A stretch of DNA of 64,000 bases from Microbulbifer agarilyticus (GCF_020171345.1 NZ_JAIUZM010000001.1:1178001-1242000), one strand, 5' to 3'; shown: positions 39,786-49,857, numbered from the stretch's first letter. Notes: generated from the letters alone by a model not told the origin. Made by a program: numbers and translations.

Positions 39786-40244
39786 TCATGCAACCATTTG
39801 CATGGTCAGCCACTCTGCCTTGAGTGCAGGTTTCTCTTCACCCTCAATTTCCACGGTTACATCAAACTTCAGCATGAACTGGCCAGGATTTTTTTCTTCC
39901 GCACTGGCAAGCTTCGCATGGGCGCGAATCCGGCTATCGACTTTCACCGGCGCGATAAAACGCACCTTGTCAAAGCCATAGTTAATACCCATGTAAGCGC
40001 CTTCGATGGCAAGGCCAAAGGTCTCTGCAAAATGGGACAGCATCGACAGCGATAAGAAACCGTGTGCGATGGTCGAGCCAAATGGCGTTTGTGCCGCGCG
40101 CTCGGGATCGACATGAATAAACTGGTGGTCCAGAGTCGCCTCGGCGAAGAGGTCAATTTGTTGCTGATTTACGGCAAACCAGTCTGTTGTTTTCAGCTCG
40201 GTACCGACGTGTTGCAACAGCACTTCTTTGGTAACGGTGGTCAT
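39786..40244 (-). CDS. MaoC-like enoyl-CoA hydratase
   Basis: A 152-residue single hot-dog-fold protein. The hydratase-2 motif is clear: A-T-L-D-H-Q-F-I-H-V-D-P-E-R-A, then T-P-F-G-S-T-I-A-H-G-F-L-S-L-S-M-L, with the Asp and His of the catalytic pair near residues 38 and 43. The family hydrates trans-2-enoyl-CoA to (R)-3-hydroxyacyl-CoA. It is 33 bases from the acyl-CoA dehydrogenase gene upstream and 55 from the SDR downstream, giving the order dehydrogenase, hydratase, dehydrogenase, thiolase. Confidence 0.92.
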   Translation of the reverse strand: MTTVTKEVLLQHVGTELKTTDWFAVNQQQIDLFAEATLDHQFIHVDPERAAQTPFGSTIAHGFLSLSMLSHFAETFGLAIEGAYMGINYGFDKVRFIAPVKVDSRIRAHAKLASAEEKNPGQFMLKFDVTVEIEGEEKPALKAEWLTMQMVA

Positions 40245-40277
40245 GCTATTTCCTGGATTGATAACTGGCTTTTTTGT

Positions 40278-42080
40278 TTAAAACCAATCTGGCTTCATCT
40301 CAAAACTGGTAGCGTCGATATCGCGCACCAGTTTCGACCAGTGGTAAATTTTCGGGAGTTCTGAGCGGAAGAAATACTGCATTGCCTGTAGCTTTCCGCG
40401 GTAAAAGTGCTCGTCATCTTTATGCGGATTAGCCTGGAGTCCCGCATCTGCGGCGAGCCCCTGGCGCAACCAGATCCATGCGACCACGATATGTCCGAAC
40501 ATCTCCAGATAACTGACCGAATTGGAAAAAACGAGGTCGATATTTTTCTCGGCGGTTGCACCGAGCACGCTAGTCGTAGTCTGCTGCAACTCGGTTAGCG
40601 CAGCGCCTAATTGCCCAGCAAACAGACTCAATTCCGTATCGCGGGCTTTGTCGATAGTGCCCTGCATTTCATTGAGTATTGCCTGATAGCCGGCGAAGTT
40701 ATTCATCGGCACCTTGCGCCCGAGCAGGTCGAGGGACTGAATACCGGTGGTGCCTTCATGAATCGGATTCAGGCGGTTATCCCGGTAAAACATTTCCACC
40801 GGATGCTCATTGATATAGCCGTGACCGCCCATCACCTGGATCGCCAGGTTGTTGGCTTTGGGGCCGTATTCCGACGGCCAGGTTTTGATAATCGGGGTCA
40901 GGAAATCCAGCAGGGTGTGCGCCTGCGAGCGGGCTTCTTCGGTTTCTGCCGTTTTTTCGTCGTCGGCAAGCTGGCAGCCGAGCAGGCACAATGCATAGGC
41001 GCCTTCGGCATAGGCCTTTTGTGTGAGCAGCATGCGACGCACATCCGCGTGCTCGATGATCGGGATGGGGGGGGATTCCGGGTCCTTGTTGCCGAGTAAC
41101 CGCCCCTGGGGACGTTCACGCGCGTAGTCGAGGGAATACTGGTAGCCGGTCAGCGCCGTGAGGGCTGCACCGGTGCCCACCATGATGCGCGCCTCGTTCA
41201 TCATGTGGAACATATACATCAGTCCCTTGTTTTCTTCACCCACCAGATAGGCATTGGCACCACCGTTTTCGCCAAAACTCAGCGCGGTGGAGGTATGTCC
41301 GCGACCACCCATTTTATGGAATAGGCCAGCGAGGGCCACGTCGTTGCGCTCGCCAATACTGCCGTCTTCGTTGAGCAGGAATTTGGGCACGATAAACAGG
41401 GAGATGCCCTTCACGCCCTTGGGCGCTCCCTTAACCCGCGCGAGTACCAGGTGCACGATATTTTCACTGAGCTCGTGATCACCACCGGAAATAAAAATCT
41501 TGTTACCGGTCAGCCGATAGCTGCCATCCGCTTCGCGGGTAGCAGTAGTAGTGAGGTCGGCAAGCCCGGAACCGGCGCCGGGCTCGGTCATCGCCATGGT
41601 GCCCATAAAACGCCCTTCGCGCATGGGGCGCACCCAGGTGTCGATTTGCTCTTTGGAACCATGAGCTTCAATCAAATTGGCATTGGCATCGGTCAGGGAG
41701 ATGTATCCCAGTGTTGTGCTCGCCACAGCAAAAAGGTGCGCCTGAGCCGCACTGGTGACAATCGGTGGCAACTGCATACCACCACTATCAAAATCGCTGG
41801 AGGGCGCGGCGAGTCCAGCCTCAATCACCGCATCCAGCGCAGGCTTGATTTCAGGAATCAGGTGCACTTTTTTGCCGTCAAAGGTCGGCTCGTTGGTATC
41901 GACCTTCTGGCGGATTGGCAGGAAATGTTTCAGCGCAACCGTCTTGCCGGTCTCGATAGCTGCGTCAAATGTCTCGCGACTGTGGTCCGCGTAGCGCGCA
42001 CGGGCCGTGAGAGATTCTGCATCAAAGAGTTCATACAGCATGAATGCCAGATCGCGTTCACTAAGTGCTTGGGCTGCCAT
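40278..42080 (-). CDS. Acyl-CoA dehydrogenase, long form with C-terminal extension
   Basis: A 600-residue FAD enzyme. The middle domain has M-A-M-T-E-P-G-A-G-S-G-L-A-D-L and K-I-F-I-S-G-G-D-H-E; the catalytic Glu should be that of H-E-G-T-T-G-I-Q-S-L-D (about 440). The N-terminal helix bundle and about 100 extra C-terminal residues are those of the phenylacyl-CoA/FadE-like subgroup rather than the 380-residue short-chain enzymes. It heads the four-gene beta-oxidation unit and is divergent from the XRE/MmyB regulator. A second gene of the same subgroup lies at 44110–45888 with clearly different sequence. Confidence 0.92.
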   Translation of the reverse strand: MAAQALSERDLAFMLYELFDAESLTARARYADHSRETFDAAIETGKTVALKHFLPIRQKVDTNEPTFDGKKVHLIPEIKPALDAVIEAGLAAPSSDFDSGGMQLPPIVTSAAQAHLFAVASTTLGYISLTDANANLIEAHGSKEQIDTWVRPMREGRFMGTMAMTEPGAGSGLADLTTTATREADGSYRLTGNKIFISGGDHELSENIVHLVLARVKGAPKGVKGISLFIVPKFLLNEDGSIGERNDVALAGLFHKMGGRGHTSTALSFGENGGANAYLVGEENKGLMYMFHMMNEARIMVGTGAALTALTGYQYSLDYARERPQGRLLGNKDPESPPIPIIEHADVRRMLLTQKAYAEGAYALCLLGCQLADDEKTAETEEARSQAHTLLDFLTPIIKTWPSEYGPKANNLAIQVMGGHGYINEHPVEMFYRDNRLNPIHEGTTGIQSLDLLGRKVPMNNFAGYQAILNEMQGTIDKARDTELSLFAGQLGAALTELQQTTTSVLGATAEKNIDLVFSNSVSYLEMFGHIVVAWIWLRQGLAADAGLQANPHKDDEHFYRGKLQAMQYFFRSELPKIYHWSKLVRDIDATSFEMKPDWF

Positions 42081-42265
42081 GGGTCACCTAATATTTATTG
42101 AGCATTGGCGGTTATCGGAATTCTTCCACCCAGCTTGCGGGCGGTTGGGTATTGTTGACCCAGTTGATAGACTCGGCCATTACCTCTCAGGTCAAGTTTG
42201 GGCCAGGTCACGTTCGAGAGCCCCGCGGCATACGTTGCCGTGGCGCTGTTTGTTAAGGCGGGAAT

Positions 42266-43099
42266 ATGAGCGATACAGCCTATCCGGCGTTTGGGCATCT
42301 ATTGCGGTTCTGGCGCAAGGTGCGCGGTATGAGCCAGGAAGCGCTGGCGCTCAATCTACAATCCTCAACCCGGCATATCAGCTTTCTGGAGAATGGCAAG
42401 GCGCGCCCCAGTGAAGCGCTGGTTGAGGCGATTGCCCAATCGTTGCAGCTCGGAGAGCGGGACAGTAGCTACCTGCGACTGGCAGCAGGATATCTCGCGC
42501 GCAGCCAGGCCGTTGACTTCGAAGCGCCAGAGTTCAATTGGCTGCGCAAGGCTACCCTGTTTTCACTGAAGGCGATGGACCCCTACCCAGCAGTGCTCAT
42601 GGATCGCTACGGCCGCTTGTTGATGGTGAACCGCAGCTGGGTGGCCTTCTACAAAGAGGTGGTTAGCGCTGAGGAGCTGGTCGAGGTAAAAAATCATTTC
42701 GAGTTTTTGTTCCGGCGTCCGTCGGAAGGTGCGGCGCAAGAATCCTGGCGGCATAAGTTGGCCATGATCTTGATGTATGCCCAGCAGGAGGCTCTATTGA
42801 CCGATGATCCCGTCTACCACGGGATGGTGCGTGAACTCGCAGCACATCCCGGTGTGCCGGACGACTGGGCCCAGATTGCTTCACAGCTCGAGCCCATGGC
42901 CAGTTACCGTGTTCAGCAACGCTACAAGGGCAAACTTCTGAGTCTTTTCAATGTCAGCCTGAACGTCGGTGCAGTGGGCCCCGCATCGTACGTGTCGGAA
43001 CCGCGCTTGGCGATTAACACGCTCTATCCGGAAGATGAAGCGCTCGACCTAGGCGACGCACTGGATAGCGATCTCTCACACCCTCTGCTGTTTTATTAA
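42266..43099 (+). CDS. XRE-family regulator with MmyB-like ligand domain
   Basis: A 277-residue protein. Residues about 8–70 are a Cro/C1-type helix-turn-helix (L-L-R-F-W-R-K-V-R-G-M-S-Q-E-A-L-A, S-S-T-R-H-I-S-F-L-E-N-G-K-A-R-P-S). Residues about 95–265 match the MmyB ligand-binding domain (P-A-V-L-M-D-R-Y-G-R-L-L-M-V-N; N-V-S-L-N-V-G near the end), which binds fatty-acid or acyl-CoA-like ligands in characterised relatives. It is divergent from the acyl-CoA dehydrogenase at 42080, the likely target. Sensing of a pathway acyl-CoA is an inference. Confidence 0.88.
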   Translation: MSDTAYPAFGHLLRFWRKVRGMSQEALALNLQSSTRHISFLENGKARPSEALVEAIAQSLQLGERDSSYLRLAAGYLARSQAVDFEAPEFNWLRKATLFSLKAMDPYPAVLMDRYGRLLMVNRSWVAFYKEVVSAEELVEVKNHFEFLFRRPSEGAAQESWRHKLAMILMYAQQEALLTDDPVYHGMVRELAAHPGVPDDWAQIASQLEPMASYRVQQRYKGKLLSLFNVSLNVGAVGPASYVSEPRLAINTLYPEDEALDLGDALDSDLSHPLLFY

Positions 43100-43138
43100 C
43101 AACAAGCAATCGAGGCGTTTCGGAGCACCCACACAGAT

Positions 43139-44095
43139 TTACGCTGACACCTGCTGTGAACACAGCTCCAGTGCGGCCTCCCTTAATACCCTCTCAGTGG
43201 CAGTGCGGGCGGACGGGATGTTGCTCGCCAGCGTCAGGAATCCATGAATCATCTCCGGGTAACAGACATAATGAACGGGTACCCCGGCATGTTTCAGCTT
43301 TGCGGCAAATTCTGTGCCTTCGTCCCGCAGCACATCGAAGCCTGCGGTGATCAGATAGGTCGGTGGTAAGCCCTGAAGATTTACTGCGCACAACGGTGAC
43401 ACATAAGGGTCTCTGGTACTGCCAGTATCGGGGACATATTGCTGGGCAAACCACGCCATATCGGACTTACGCAAATAATAGCCATCGGCAAAAGCAGAGT
43501 ACGACGGTGTTTCCAGACTGCTGATATCCGTGACCGGATAGAGCAACAATTGGTGACGAATACGAGGACCACCTTGATCGCGGGCCTTAAGGCTGCACGC
43601 AATGGCGAGATTACCCCCGGCGCTGTCACCGGCAATTGCAACCTGTGAACACCCCGGGGCAAGCGCTTCCACGTTGGCGCCAGCCCAGCAAAGCGCAGCA
43701 TAGGCATCGTCCAATGGAATCGGATACGGGTGTTCCGGAGCCAGACGATAGCCAACGGATACCACTACGTGCTGGGTGCTGTGCGCCAACTGATCTGCGA
43801 ATTCATCGTGGGTATCGAGATCACATAGCACCCAACCTCCGCCATGCAAAAAGACCAGTACCCCACGCGGGTTTCGCGGCCGGTAGATCCGCAGGGGTAT
43901 CTGGCCGCCCGCCACGTCTAAAACCATGTCCTCCGATTGGCAGCGACGTACACCGCCATCGTCTGGCGTCATTGTCTTGACGGCTGTGCGCGCCACTTCG
44001 GCACCAACGTCAGTCAGTGCCGGACGTTCCAGGCTCTCCACCAGCTGAAGAAACCCACGTATGTCTTCAGCTAGTTGCCGCTCGGTCGGGCTCAT
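43139..44095 (-). CDS. Alpha/beta hydrolase, HSL-type esterase
   Basis: A 318-residue hydrolase of the hormone-sensitive-lipase family. The oxyanion motif is H-G-G-G (84–87), the nucleophile Ser158 sits in G-D-S-A-G-G, and the expected Asp and His lie in D-V-L-R-D-E-G and M-I-H-G-F near the C-terminus. There is no signal peptide, so it acts in the cytosol on short acyl esters. It is the last gene of the TonB-receptor operon, 14 bases after the acyl-CoA dehydrogenase, and may free an acid or alcohol for CoA activation. Confidence 0.9.
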   Translation of the reverse strand: MSPTERQLAEDIRGFLQLVESLERPALTDVGAEVARTAVKTMTPDDGGVRRCQSEDMVLDVAGGQIPLRIYRPRNPRGVLVFLHGGGWVLCDLDTHDEFADQLAHSTQHVVVSVGYRLAPEHPYPIPLDDAYAALCWAGANVEALAPGCSQVAIAGDSAGGNLAIACSLKARDQGGPRIRHQLLLYPVTDISSLETPSYSAFADGYYLRKSDMAWFAQQYVPDTGSTRDPYVSPLCAVNLQGLPPTYLITAGFDVLRDEGTEFAAKLKHAGVPVHYVCYPEMIHGFLTLASNIPSARTATERVLREAALELCSQQVSA

Positions 44096-44109
44096 TCTGT
44101 TGCACCCGG

Positions 44110-45888
44110 TTATCGACCCGCGAGGACGTCAAAGTCCATATCGTCCAGCGCCATCAGACTGTCTGCACCGGCGCGCATCTGTTCCGCCAGGCTGCTGCAG
44201 CGTGGCAGTATTTTGTCGAAATAAAAGCGTGCCGTCACGGCCTTGGCACGATAGAAAGCATCCGCACCTTCCCGTACTTCGGACACACTGGCCATGCGCC
44301 CCCATTGCCAGCCCAGCAACACATAGCCGGAGTACATCAGATAATCCACCGACGCAGCGCCAAGCTCGTCAATATTCTCACTGACGGAATTGAATAGTGT
44401 CGCGGTGATCGCCTGCCATTCTTCAAGGCGCGCAGAAAGACGTTGGGCGTAATCTGCCTCCATGTCTTCCATGTCGGCACGAATGCGGACAATGACCGTC
44501 TCCAGTGAGGCCCCTTGGTCGCGTAGCACCTTGCGTGCCAGGAGGTCCAGTGCCTGAATACCAGTAGTGCCCTCATACATGGTAGTGATGCGTGCATCGC
44601 GCAGGTTTTGTTCCATTCCCCACTCGCGGATGTAGCCGTGGCCTCCGTAGACCTGCATGCCGATATTCGCGCATTCGATGCCCATTTCGGTCATGAAGCC
44701 TTTGGCGATTGGCGTATAAAATGCGAGCAAACTGGCAGCTTCAGCCGCTGCCTCGGCATCAGTACCCAGTTCGATGTCTACCAGCTGCCCGAGACTGTGC
44801 AGCAATGCACGGCTACCTTCAGTCAGCGCACGGATAGTCAACAGCATGCGCCGCACATCCGGGTGTACGACCAGTCTGTCCGCCGGGCGCGTTGGCGCTT
44901 TTGCGCCGGATAACGCACGCCCGGCTTCGCGTTCAGTCGCATAGCTGAGCGCACCCTGCAGCGCGACTTCGCCATGGGCAAGACCTTCCAGCGCAACGCC
45001 CAGTCGCGCAGAATTCATAAAGGTAAACATGGCCAATAGCCCACGGTGCGGCTCACCAATGAGAAAGCCCTGAGCACCGTCAAAATTCATCACGCATGTG
45101 GCGTTTCCATGAATGCCCATTTTGTGTTCGAGCGAGCCGCACTGGACCGCATTGCGTGCGCCAGGTTCGCCTTGTGGGTCGGGTAAAAACTTGGGGACAA
45201 TAAACAACGAAATACCGCGAGTTCCCGCGGGGGCGTCGGGCAGTCGCGCTAGTACCAGATGAACAATATTTTCACTGAGATCGTGTTCGCCGGCGCTGAT
45301 AAAGATTTTGGTACCACTGATGGAATAAGAGCCGTCTTCCCGTGCTTCCGCGCGGGTGCGTAAGAAACTAAGGTCACTGCCGCATTGAGGCTCGGTCAGG
45401 CACATAGTGCCTGTCCAGGCGCCACTGGTCAGTTTAGGCAAATAGATTGCTTGCTGGGACTCTGTGCCATGGGCCAACAGCGTTCCACGACAACCTGCAC
45501 TCAAACCAGGATACATTGCCCACGCATGGTTCGCCTGACTCAAGCATTCGGACACCATAAAGTCGAGGGACTTTGGCAACGCCTGCCCCCCAAAAGCGGT
45601 GGGCATGCTGAGGCCCGGCCAACCACCATCAATATATTGCCGATAGGCGTCGGCAAAACCGTCGGGTGTTTTTACCCCATCCTCATTCCACAGGCAGCCC
45701 TGTTCATCGCCATTGCGATTCAATGGGTAAAGCACCTCTTCACTAAAGCGCGCCGCCTCCTCGAGAATGGCGTTGCGCAGTTCGCAATCCAGTGGCTCGC
45801 CACCTGCGAGACTTGCGTAGTGTTGCTGCGCGTTAAGTAGCTTGTCCGCGAGAAACTGGACGTCGCGGATGGGTGCTTTAAAGGGCAT
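44110..45888 (-). CDS. Acyl-CoA dehydrogenase, long form
   Basis: A 592-residue FAD enzyme of the same subgroup as the 40278–42080 product. Visible motifs are M-C-L-T-E-P-Q-C-G-S-D-L-S-F-L, K-I-F-I-S-A-G-E-H-D-L-S-E-N-I-V-H and Y-E-G-T-T-G-I-Q-A-L-D-L-L (active-site region, about 440). ATG at 45888 is preferred; an upstream TTG would add eight residues with no better ribosome site. It lies in the TonB-receptor operon between the CoA ligase and the esterase. Two such enzymes in neighbouring operons suggest successive dehydrogenations on different intermediates. Confidence 0.92.
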   Translation of the reverse strand: MPFKAPIRDVQFLADKLLNAQQHYASLAGGEPLDCELRNAILEEAARFSEEVLYPLNRNGDEQGCLWNEDGVKTPDGFADAYRQYIDGGWPGLSMPTAFGGQALPKSLDFMVSECLSQANHAWAMYPGLSAGCRGTLLAHGTESQQAIYLPKLTSGAWTGTMCLTEPQCGSDLSFLRTRAEAREDGSYSISGTKIFISAGEHDLSENIVHLVLARLPDAPAGTRGISLFIVPKFLPDPQGEPGARNAVQCGSLEHKMGIHGNATCVMNFDGAQGFLIGEPHRGLLAMFTFMNSARLGVALEGLAHGEVALQGALSYATEREAGRALSGAKAPTRPADRLVVHPDVRRMLLTIRALTEGSRALLHSLGQLVDIELGTDAEAAAEAASLLAFYTPIAKGFMTEMGIECANIGMQVYGGHGYIREWGMEQNLRDARITTMYEGTTGIQALDLLARKVLRDQGASLETVIVRIRADMEDMEADYAQRLSARLEEWQAITATLFNSVSENIDELGAASVDYLMYSGYVLLGWQWGRMASVSEVREGADAFYRAKAVTARFYFDKILPRCSSLAEQMRAGADSLMALDDMDFDVLAGR

Positions 45889-45989
45889 GGCGTTCTCACA
45901 TCTGTTAGCCAAGGAAAATACCTGCGATTTTCAATCAAGCAGGCACTACCGGAGATTATTGGTCGACTCGGAAAAAATTCGCGTTGTAG

Positions 45990-47594
45990 CTATTTACGCA
46001 GGCTGCGGCGCAGTACCTTGCCCACAGCCGATTTGGGCAACGCATCGATAAATTCAATATGCTTGGGGACTTTATAAGGGGTCAGTAATTTGCGGCAGTA
46101 TTCCCACAGTGAATCCATATTGCGTGAGTCACCGGCGGCAACAACGAATACTTTGATGGCTTCGCCAGTGCGTTCATCGGGTACGCCTATCGCAGCACAT
46201 TCGAAAACATCCGGGTGAGCGGTCAATACATCTTCAATTTCATTTGGATAGACATTGAAGCCGGAGACCAAAATCATGTCTTTGATACGGTCTACGATTC
46301 GTATAAACCCATCTTCCTGGATCACGGCGACATCACCGGTGCGAAACCAGCCATCGCGGTCAATTGCCGCGACACTTTCCTCCGGACGATTCCAGTAGCC
46401 CTTGAGCACCTGGGGGCCACGTACCACCAGTTCACCCGCTTCACCGTCGGCGAGGATTTCTCCGTCGGAGTCGATGACCTTGACCTGCATCGCTGGCAAC
46501 GGTTTGCCGACGGTACCTAATTGATGTGCTGTCGGCACATTACAGGTAAGTGATGAGCTGGTTTCAGACATCGCATAGCCTTCAAATAACAGCGTGCCCG
46601 TGCGGCGCTCCCACTCTTCCGCGACTGAGCTGACCAGCGCTGCGCCTCCGGCAATGGAGCCACGCAGTGCACTGAAATCAATGTCATCAAATTCCGGGTG
46701 CCGCATAAGCCCCGCAAACAAGGTATTCACGCCAGCAAACCCGGTGAAACGATGGGCTTTCATCGCCTGTATCAGACTGTCGAGATTGCGCGGGTCTGGA
46801 ATCAACACCGAGTGCACGCCATTCATACAACAACTGATGACATTCCAGGTGAAACCGTAGATGTGATACAGCGGCATGGGAGCGATCACCACGCCGTCGT
46901 TGCGCTCGTTTTCATCCAGTGCACTAGTGGTCTGCCATGCACTTGCATACAAATTACCGTGCGTCAGCATGGCACCCTTTGATGGCCCAGTTGTCCCACC
47001 CGTGTATTGCAGCACCGCCAGGCTTTCCATGGCGCAGTCTGTCGGCTCGCAAGGCTGGTCGAGATGGCGCGCCAGGACATTACTGAGTGTCACATAAGTT
47101 TCCGGGCACTCGTCGGGCAGTTGCTGCCCGGCGTCCGCTTTCAGTGCGTTGGCAACGATTACCCGGGTAATGCCGAGTTCACCTGCAACCTTGGCGGTTA
47201 CCGGCAGACAGGCCTCATACACCAATAGTGCCTTGACGTCCGCATCCTGAAACTGATGACGAATTTCTCGCTCGGTGTACATCGGATTGGTATTGACGAT
47301 GACCACACCAGCCCGCAAAGCACCCCAAACCGCAATCGGATACGCCAGGATATTGGGCATTTGGATCGCCAGCCGGTCACCTGGCTGCAAACCATCCCTG
47401 AGAAGATAGGCTGCAAAAGCTCGGCTGTGGCGATCCAATTCCGCAAACGTCAGCGTTTGACCAAGGCAGGAAAATGCTGACTTATCTGCATATGCCGATA
47501 TAGCAGCATCAAACGCATCCACCAGGTTCCGAAACCCCTGCGGATTAATTTTTTGCAGCATCGCCTGTGAATATTCGAAGGCATTCTCAGTCAT
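45990..47594 (-). CDS. AMP-forming acyl-CoA synthetase (FadD-like)
   Basis: A 534-residue ANL-superfamily ligase. It has the P-loop Y-T-G-G-T-T-G-P-S-K-G-A (about 185), the A5 motif G-Y-A-M-S-E-T-S (about 340), W-F-R-T-G-D-V-A (about 420), the hinge D-R-I-K-D-M-I, and the C-terminal catalytic Lys in S-A-V-G-K-V-L-R-R. Overall it is close to long-chain fatty acid–CoA ligases; the slightly different A5 leaves room for another carboxylic acid. It would activate the imported substrate by ATP-dependent thioesterification. It follows the MFS gene by 29 bases. Confidence 0.92.
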   Translation of the reverse strand: MTENAFEYSQAMLQKINPQGFRNLVDAFDAAISAYADKSAFSCLGQTLTFAELDRHSRAFAAYLLRDGLQPGDRLAIQMPNILAYPIAVWGALRAGVVIVNTNPMYTEREIRHQFQDADVKALLVYEACLPVTAKVAGELGITRVIVANALKADAGQQLPDECPETYVTLSNVLARHLDQPCEPTDCAMESLAVLQYTGGTTGPSKGAMLTHGNLYASAWQTTSALDENERNDGVVIAPMPLYHIYGFTWNVISCCMNGVHSVLIPDPRNLDSLIQAMKAHRFTGFAGVNTLFAGLMRHPEFDDIDFSALRGSIAGGAALVSSVAEEWERRTGTLLFEGYAMSETSSSLTCNVPTAHQLGTVGKPLPAMQVKVIDSDGEILADGEAGELVVRGPQVLKGYWNRPEESVAAIDRDGWFRTGDVAVIQEDGFIRIVDRIKDMILVSGFNVYPNEIEDVLTAHPDVFECAAIGVPDERTGEAIKVFVVAAGDSRNMDSLWEYCRKLLTPYKVPKHIEFIDALPKSAVGKVLRRSLRK

Positions 47595-47623
47595 TTTCTC
47601 TTATCTCAGTTTTTGGTCACAGG

Positions 47624-49042
47624 TTAGCTGGCCGAAATCGCGCGCTTGTCCATTCCACGAAAGGCTTCCCCTTCACGCCGGGAGCGGTAGAGAGAAAAAA
47701 CGTAGACACTGCCGAGCACAACAAGGGAAATACCTGGACCATAAGCCCAGCCGAGACGGGCCAGCATATCCATCGTGACCCCAGAGGCGTCCACAGAATC
47801 GGAAAAGCCGGCAAAGTCGAGAATTAGACCGGCACACAGCGTGCCTGCGCCAAACGTCACTTTTTGAATGAGCATCAACGCGGAGTTCAGTGAGCCTTCC
47901 TGACGCAGACCCGACTCTGCCTCAACATCGTCGGCGACATCCGCGGCCATCGAAGCAGTGATACTCATGGCGCCAATAAAAAACGTCTGGTGAATAACGA
48001 CAAACAGGCACACCAGGAGTAGTAGGTTTGCCGTTCCCGGGGCTGGCGTAAATCCGTAAATACGCGCAAGTACTGGAATCGGCCCCACCAGAGCGGCGGT
48101 AACGAGGAACAGCATTAAGCTGCGGCGCTTACCCATCTGTGCGCTGATTTTCATGGTTAATATCGTCGCGGGAATTAAGGCCACGAATACGCACAGCATG
48201 AAGGCACCTGTCTGCGTGCTGCTGAAGCCATAAAAGAAAGTGTTGACGTGCAATAACATGGTATTTGCGGTACCCATACCACACACCAGTATCAGGCTGC
48301 CGAAAAATAGGATGCGCGCAGAAGGAATTTTGAAGAACTGGATGATATCGGTAAACGCACAGTGCCAGGCGCGGCTTTTCTGTTCGCTTGTCGCCTGCTT
48401 CAAGTAGGGAATTCGCGAACGTGTACCCCATACAGCAATTGCCATCCCAACAGCGGACAGCAGCGCGGCCGCGAGCCCAATGTTCTGATAGCCACTGGCG
48501 ATGTCACCGTTGCTGGTGGCAGTTGGAATCAAAATAAACCAGGCCAGGACCTGCAAGCTGATTCCGCCAGCGTAACCCCAGAAAGTTCGGTGTAAAACGA
48601 TGTTGGTGCGTTCATGGTAGTCATCGCTGAGCTCTGCGGCCATTGCCATATGTGGCACGACAAAGAAGGTCAGTGCTGTACGCACCAGAATCGCACTGCC
48701 TATGTACCACGCAAATAAGCCGCCATCATCAAGCCCTGCGGGCGGGTTAAAAATCGCAAACAATGAAAGGGATACCGGGAGAATCGACAATGCCATGAAA
48801 CCGTGCCGCCGACCCCAGCGGCGCGACTGTGACTTGTCGGAGAAGTACCCGACAATTGGGTCAGAAATGGCATCAGCGATAATGGACAGTAGCGCAGCCA
48901 GCCCCGCAATGCTCGGGGACATACCAAGTATTTGTGTGTAGTAAAAAAACAGGAAGTAGTGAAAGCAAGAATCCTTCGCCGCCCAGGCAAACTGTCCCAT
49001 ACCATAGGCATTTTTTGTCGACTTATTCAAAGTATTTTGCAT
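47624..49042 (-). CDS. MFS transporter of the GPH type
   Basis: A 472-residue protein with twelve predicted helices. The N-terminal Y-G-M-G-Q-F-A-W and the loop D-P-I-V-G-Y-F-S-D-K-S-Q-S-R-R-W-G-R-R after helix 2 are features of the glycoside-pentoside-hexuronide:cation (MelB-like) branch. In catabolic clusters such carriers often move non-sugar acids. Placed between an SDR (5-base gap) and an acyl-CoA ligase (29-base gap), it is the likely inner-membrane importer for the substrate that the TonB receptor brings across the outer membrane. A polar face near the C-terminus (V-A-D-D-V-E-A-E-S-G-L-R-Q) is conserved in GPH proteins. Confidence 0.87.
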   Translation of the reverse strand: MQNTLNKSTKNAYGMGQFAWAAKDSCFHYFLFFYYTQILGMSPSIAGLAALLSIIADAISDPIVGYFSDKSQSRRWGRRHGFMALSILPVSLSLFAIFNPPAGLDDGGLFAWYIGSAILVRTALTFFVVPHMAMAAELSDDYHERTNIVLHRTFWGYAGGISLQVLAWFILIPTATSNGDIASGYQNIGLAAALLSAVGMAIAVWGTRSRIPYLKQATSEQKSRAWHCAFTDIIQFFKIPSARILFFGSLILVCGMGTANTMLLHVNTFFYGFSSTQTGAFMLCVFVALIPATILTMKISAQMGKRRSLMLFLVTAALVGPIPVLARIYGFTPAPGTANLLLLVCLFVVIHQTFFIGAMSITASMAADVADDVEAESGLRQEGSLNSALMLIQKVTFGAGTLCAGLILDFAGFSDSVDASGVTMDMLARLGWAYGPGISLVVLGSVYVFSLYRSRREGEAFRGMDKRAISAS

Positions 49043-49047
49043 GGCTC

Positions 49048-49857
49048 TTATCCCGCTGTGAGTCCACCATCGAGCACCATTTCGGTACCTGTCATATATG
49101 AGGAGGATGGATTGGCTAGATGAGTAATGGCTTTCGCAACTTCACCACTGCGCGCAAAACGCCGCAGGGGAATTTGCCGATGAAGATAGCGACTCGCGCT
49201 CTCGGTATCGGCAAACATTTGTTCGTTGACCAACTGTTCTACCAAGGCGTCACCCATATCATTTTCAATCATGCCTGGATTTACGCAATTAACACGCACA
49301 CCTTGTGGTGCAAGCTCAAGAGCCAGCGACTTACTAAAGAGCTGCAATCCGCCCTTGGTCATGTTGTAGAGGGTTTGGTTTGCGACGCCGACCAGTCCGG
49401 CGATAGAAGAAACGTTGACAATGGCGGCATCACCACAATGCGCCGCACTTTCGCGCAACAGCGGAAGAGTAGTTTGGCAACCGAGAAAAACGCCTTTGAG
49501 GTTCGTTTCTACTTGCTTGTAGAAATCCGTTTCCGAACAATTTTCCAATGCACGAGCGATATGTACTCCTGCATTGTTAATTAAGATATGCAGGGCCCCA
49601 TGGTGCTCCATGACATGTGCCACCAAGGCGCACCAGCTGTCTCGAGATGTAACATCGAGCTGGATAAATTCCGCATTACCACCATCGGCGCAAATTAATT
49701 GGGCAACGGTTTCGCCTTGTTCGCGACTACGCGCCGCCAGTATCACTGTTGCACCGCCGCGAGCCAGTTGACGCGCCGTTTCTGCACCCACACCGCGCGA
49801 GGCGCCGGTAACCAGTGCGATTTTTCCGCAGAGCTCCTGATCCACAGATACCTCCAT
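49048..49857 (-). CDS. Short-chain dehydrogenase/reductase
   Basis: A 269-residue classical SDR. The cofactor site is T-G-A-S-R-G-V-G (about 18), followed by N-N-A-G, V-S-S-I-A-G, and the catalytic Y-N-M-T-K (about 165). A P-G-M loop and the terminal G-G-L-T-A-G complete the fold. The start codon overlaps the stop of the upstream dehydrogenase gene (shared A in TGATG), so the pair is translationally coupled. The substrate is probably a hydroxyl or keto intermediate of the pathway; the sequence does not say which. Confidence 0.9.
   Translation of the reverse strand: MEVSVDQELCGKIALVTGASRGVGAETARQLARGGATVILAARSREQGETVAQLICADGGNAEFIQLDVTSRDSWCALVAHVMEHHGALHILINNAGVHIARALENCSETDFYKQVETNLKGVFLGCQTTLPLLRESAAHCGDAAIVNVSSIAGLVGVANQTLYNMTKGGLQLFSKSLALELAPQGVRVNCVNPGMIENDMGDALVEQLVNEQMFADTESASRYLHRQIPLRRFARSGEVAKAITHLANPSSSYMTGTEMVLDGGLTAG

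Noticed and set aside
40278-45888. The two long acyl-CoA dehydrogenases considered as a recent tandem duplication
   Set aside because: The proteins are clearly diverged throughout, lie in different operons and are separated by a regulator and an esterase.
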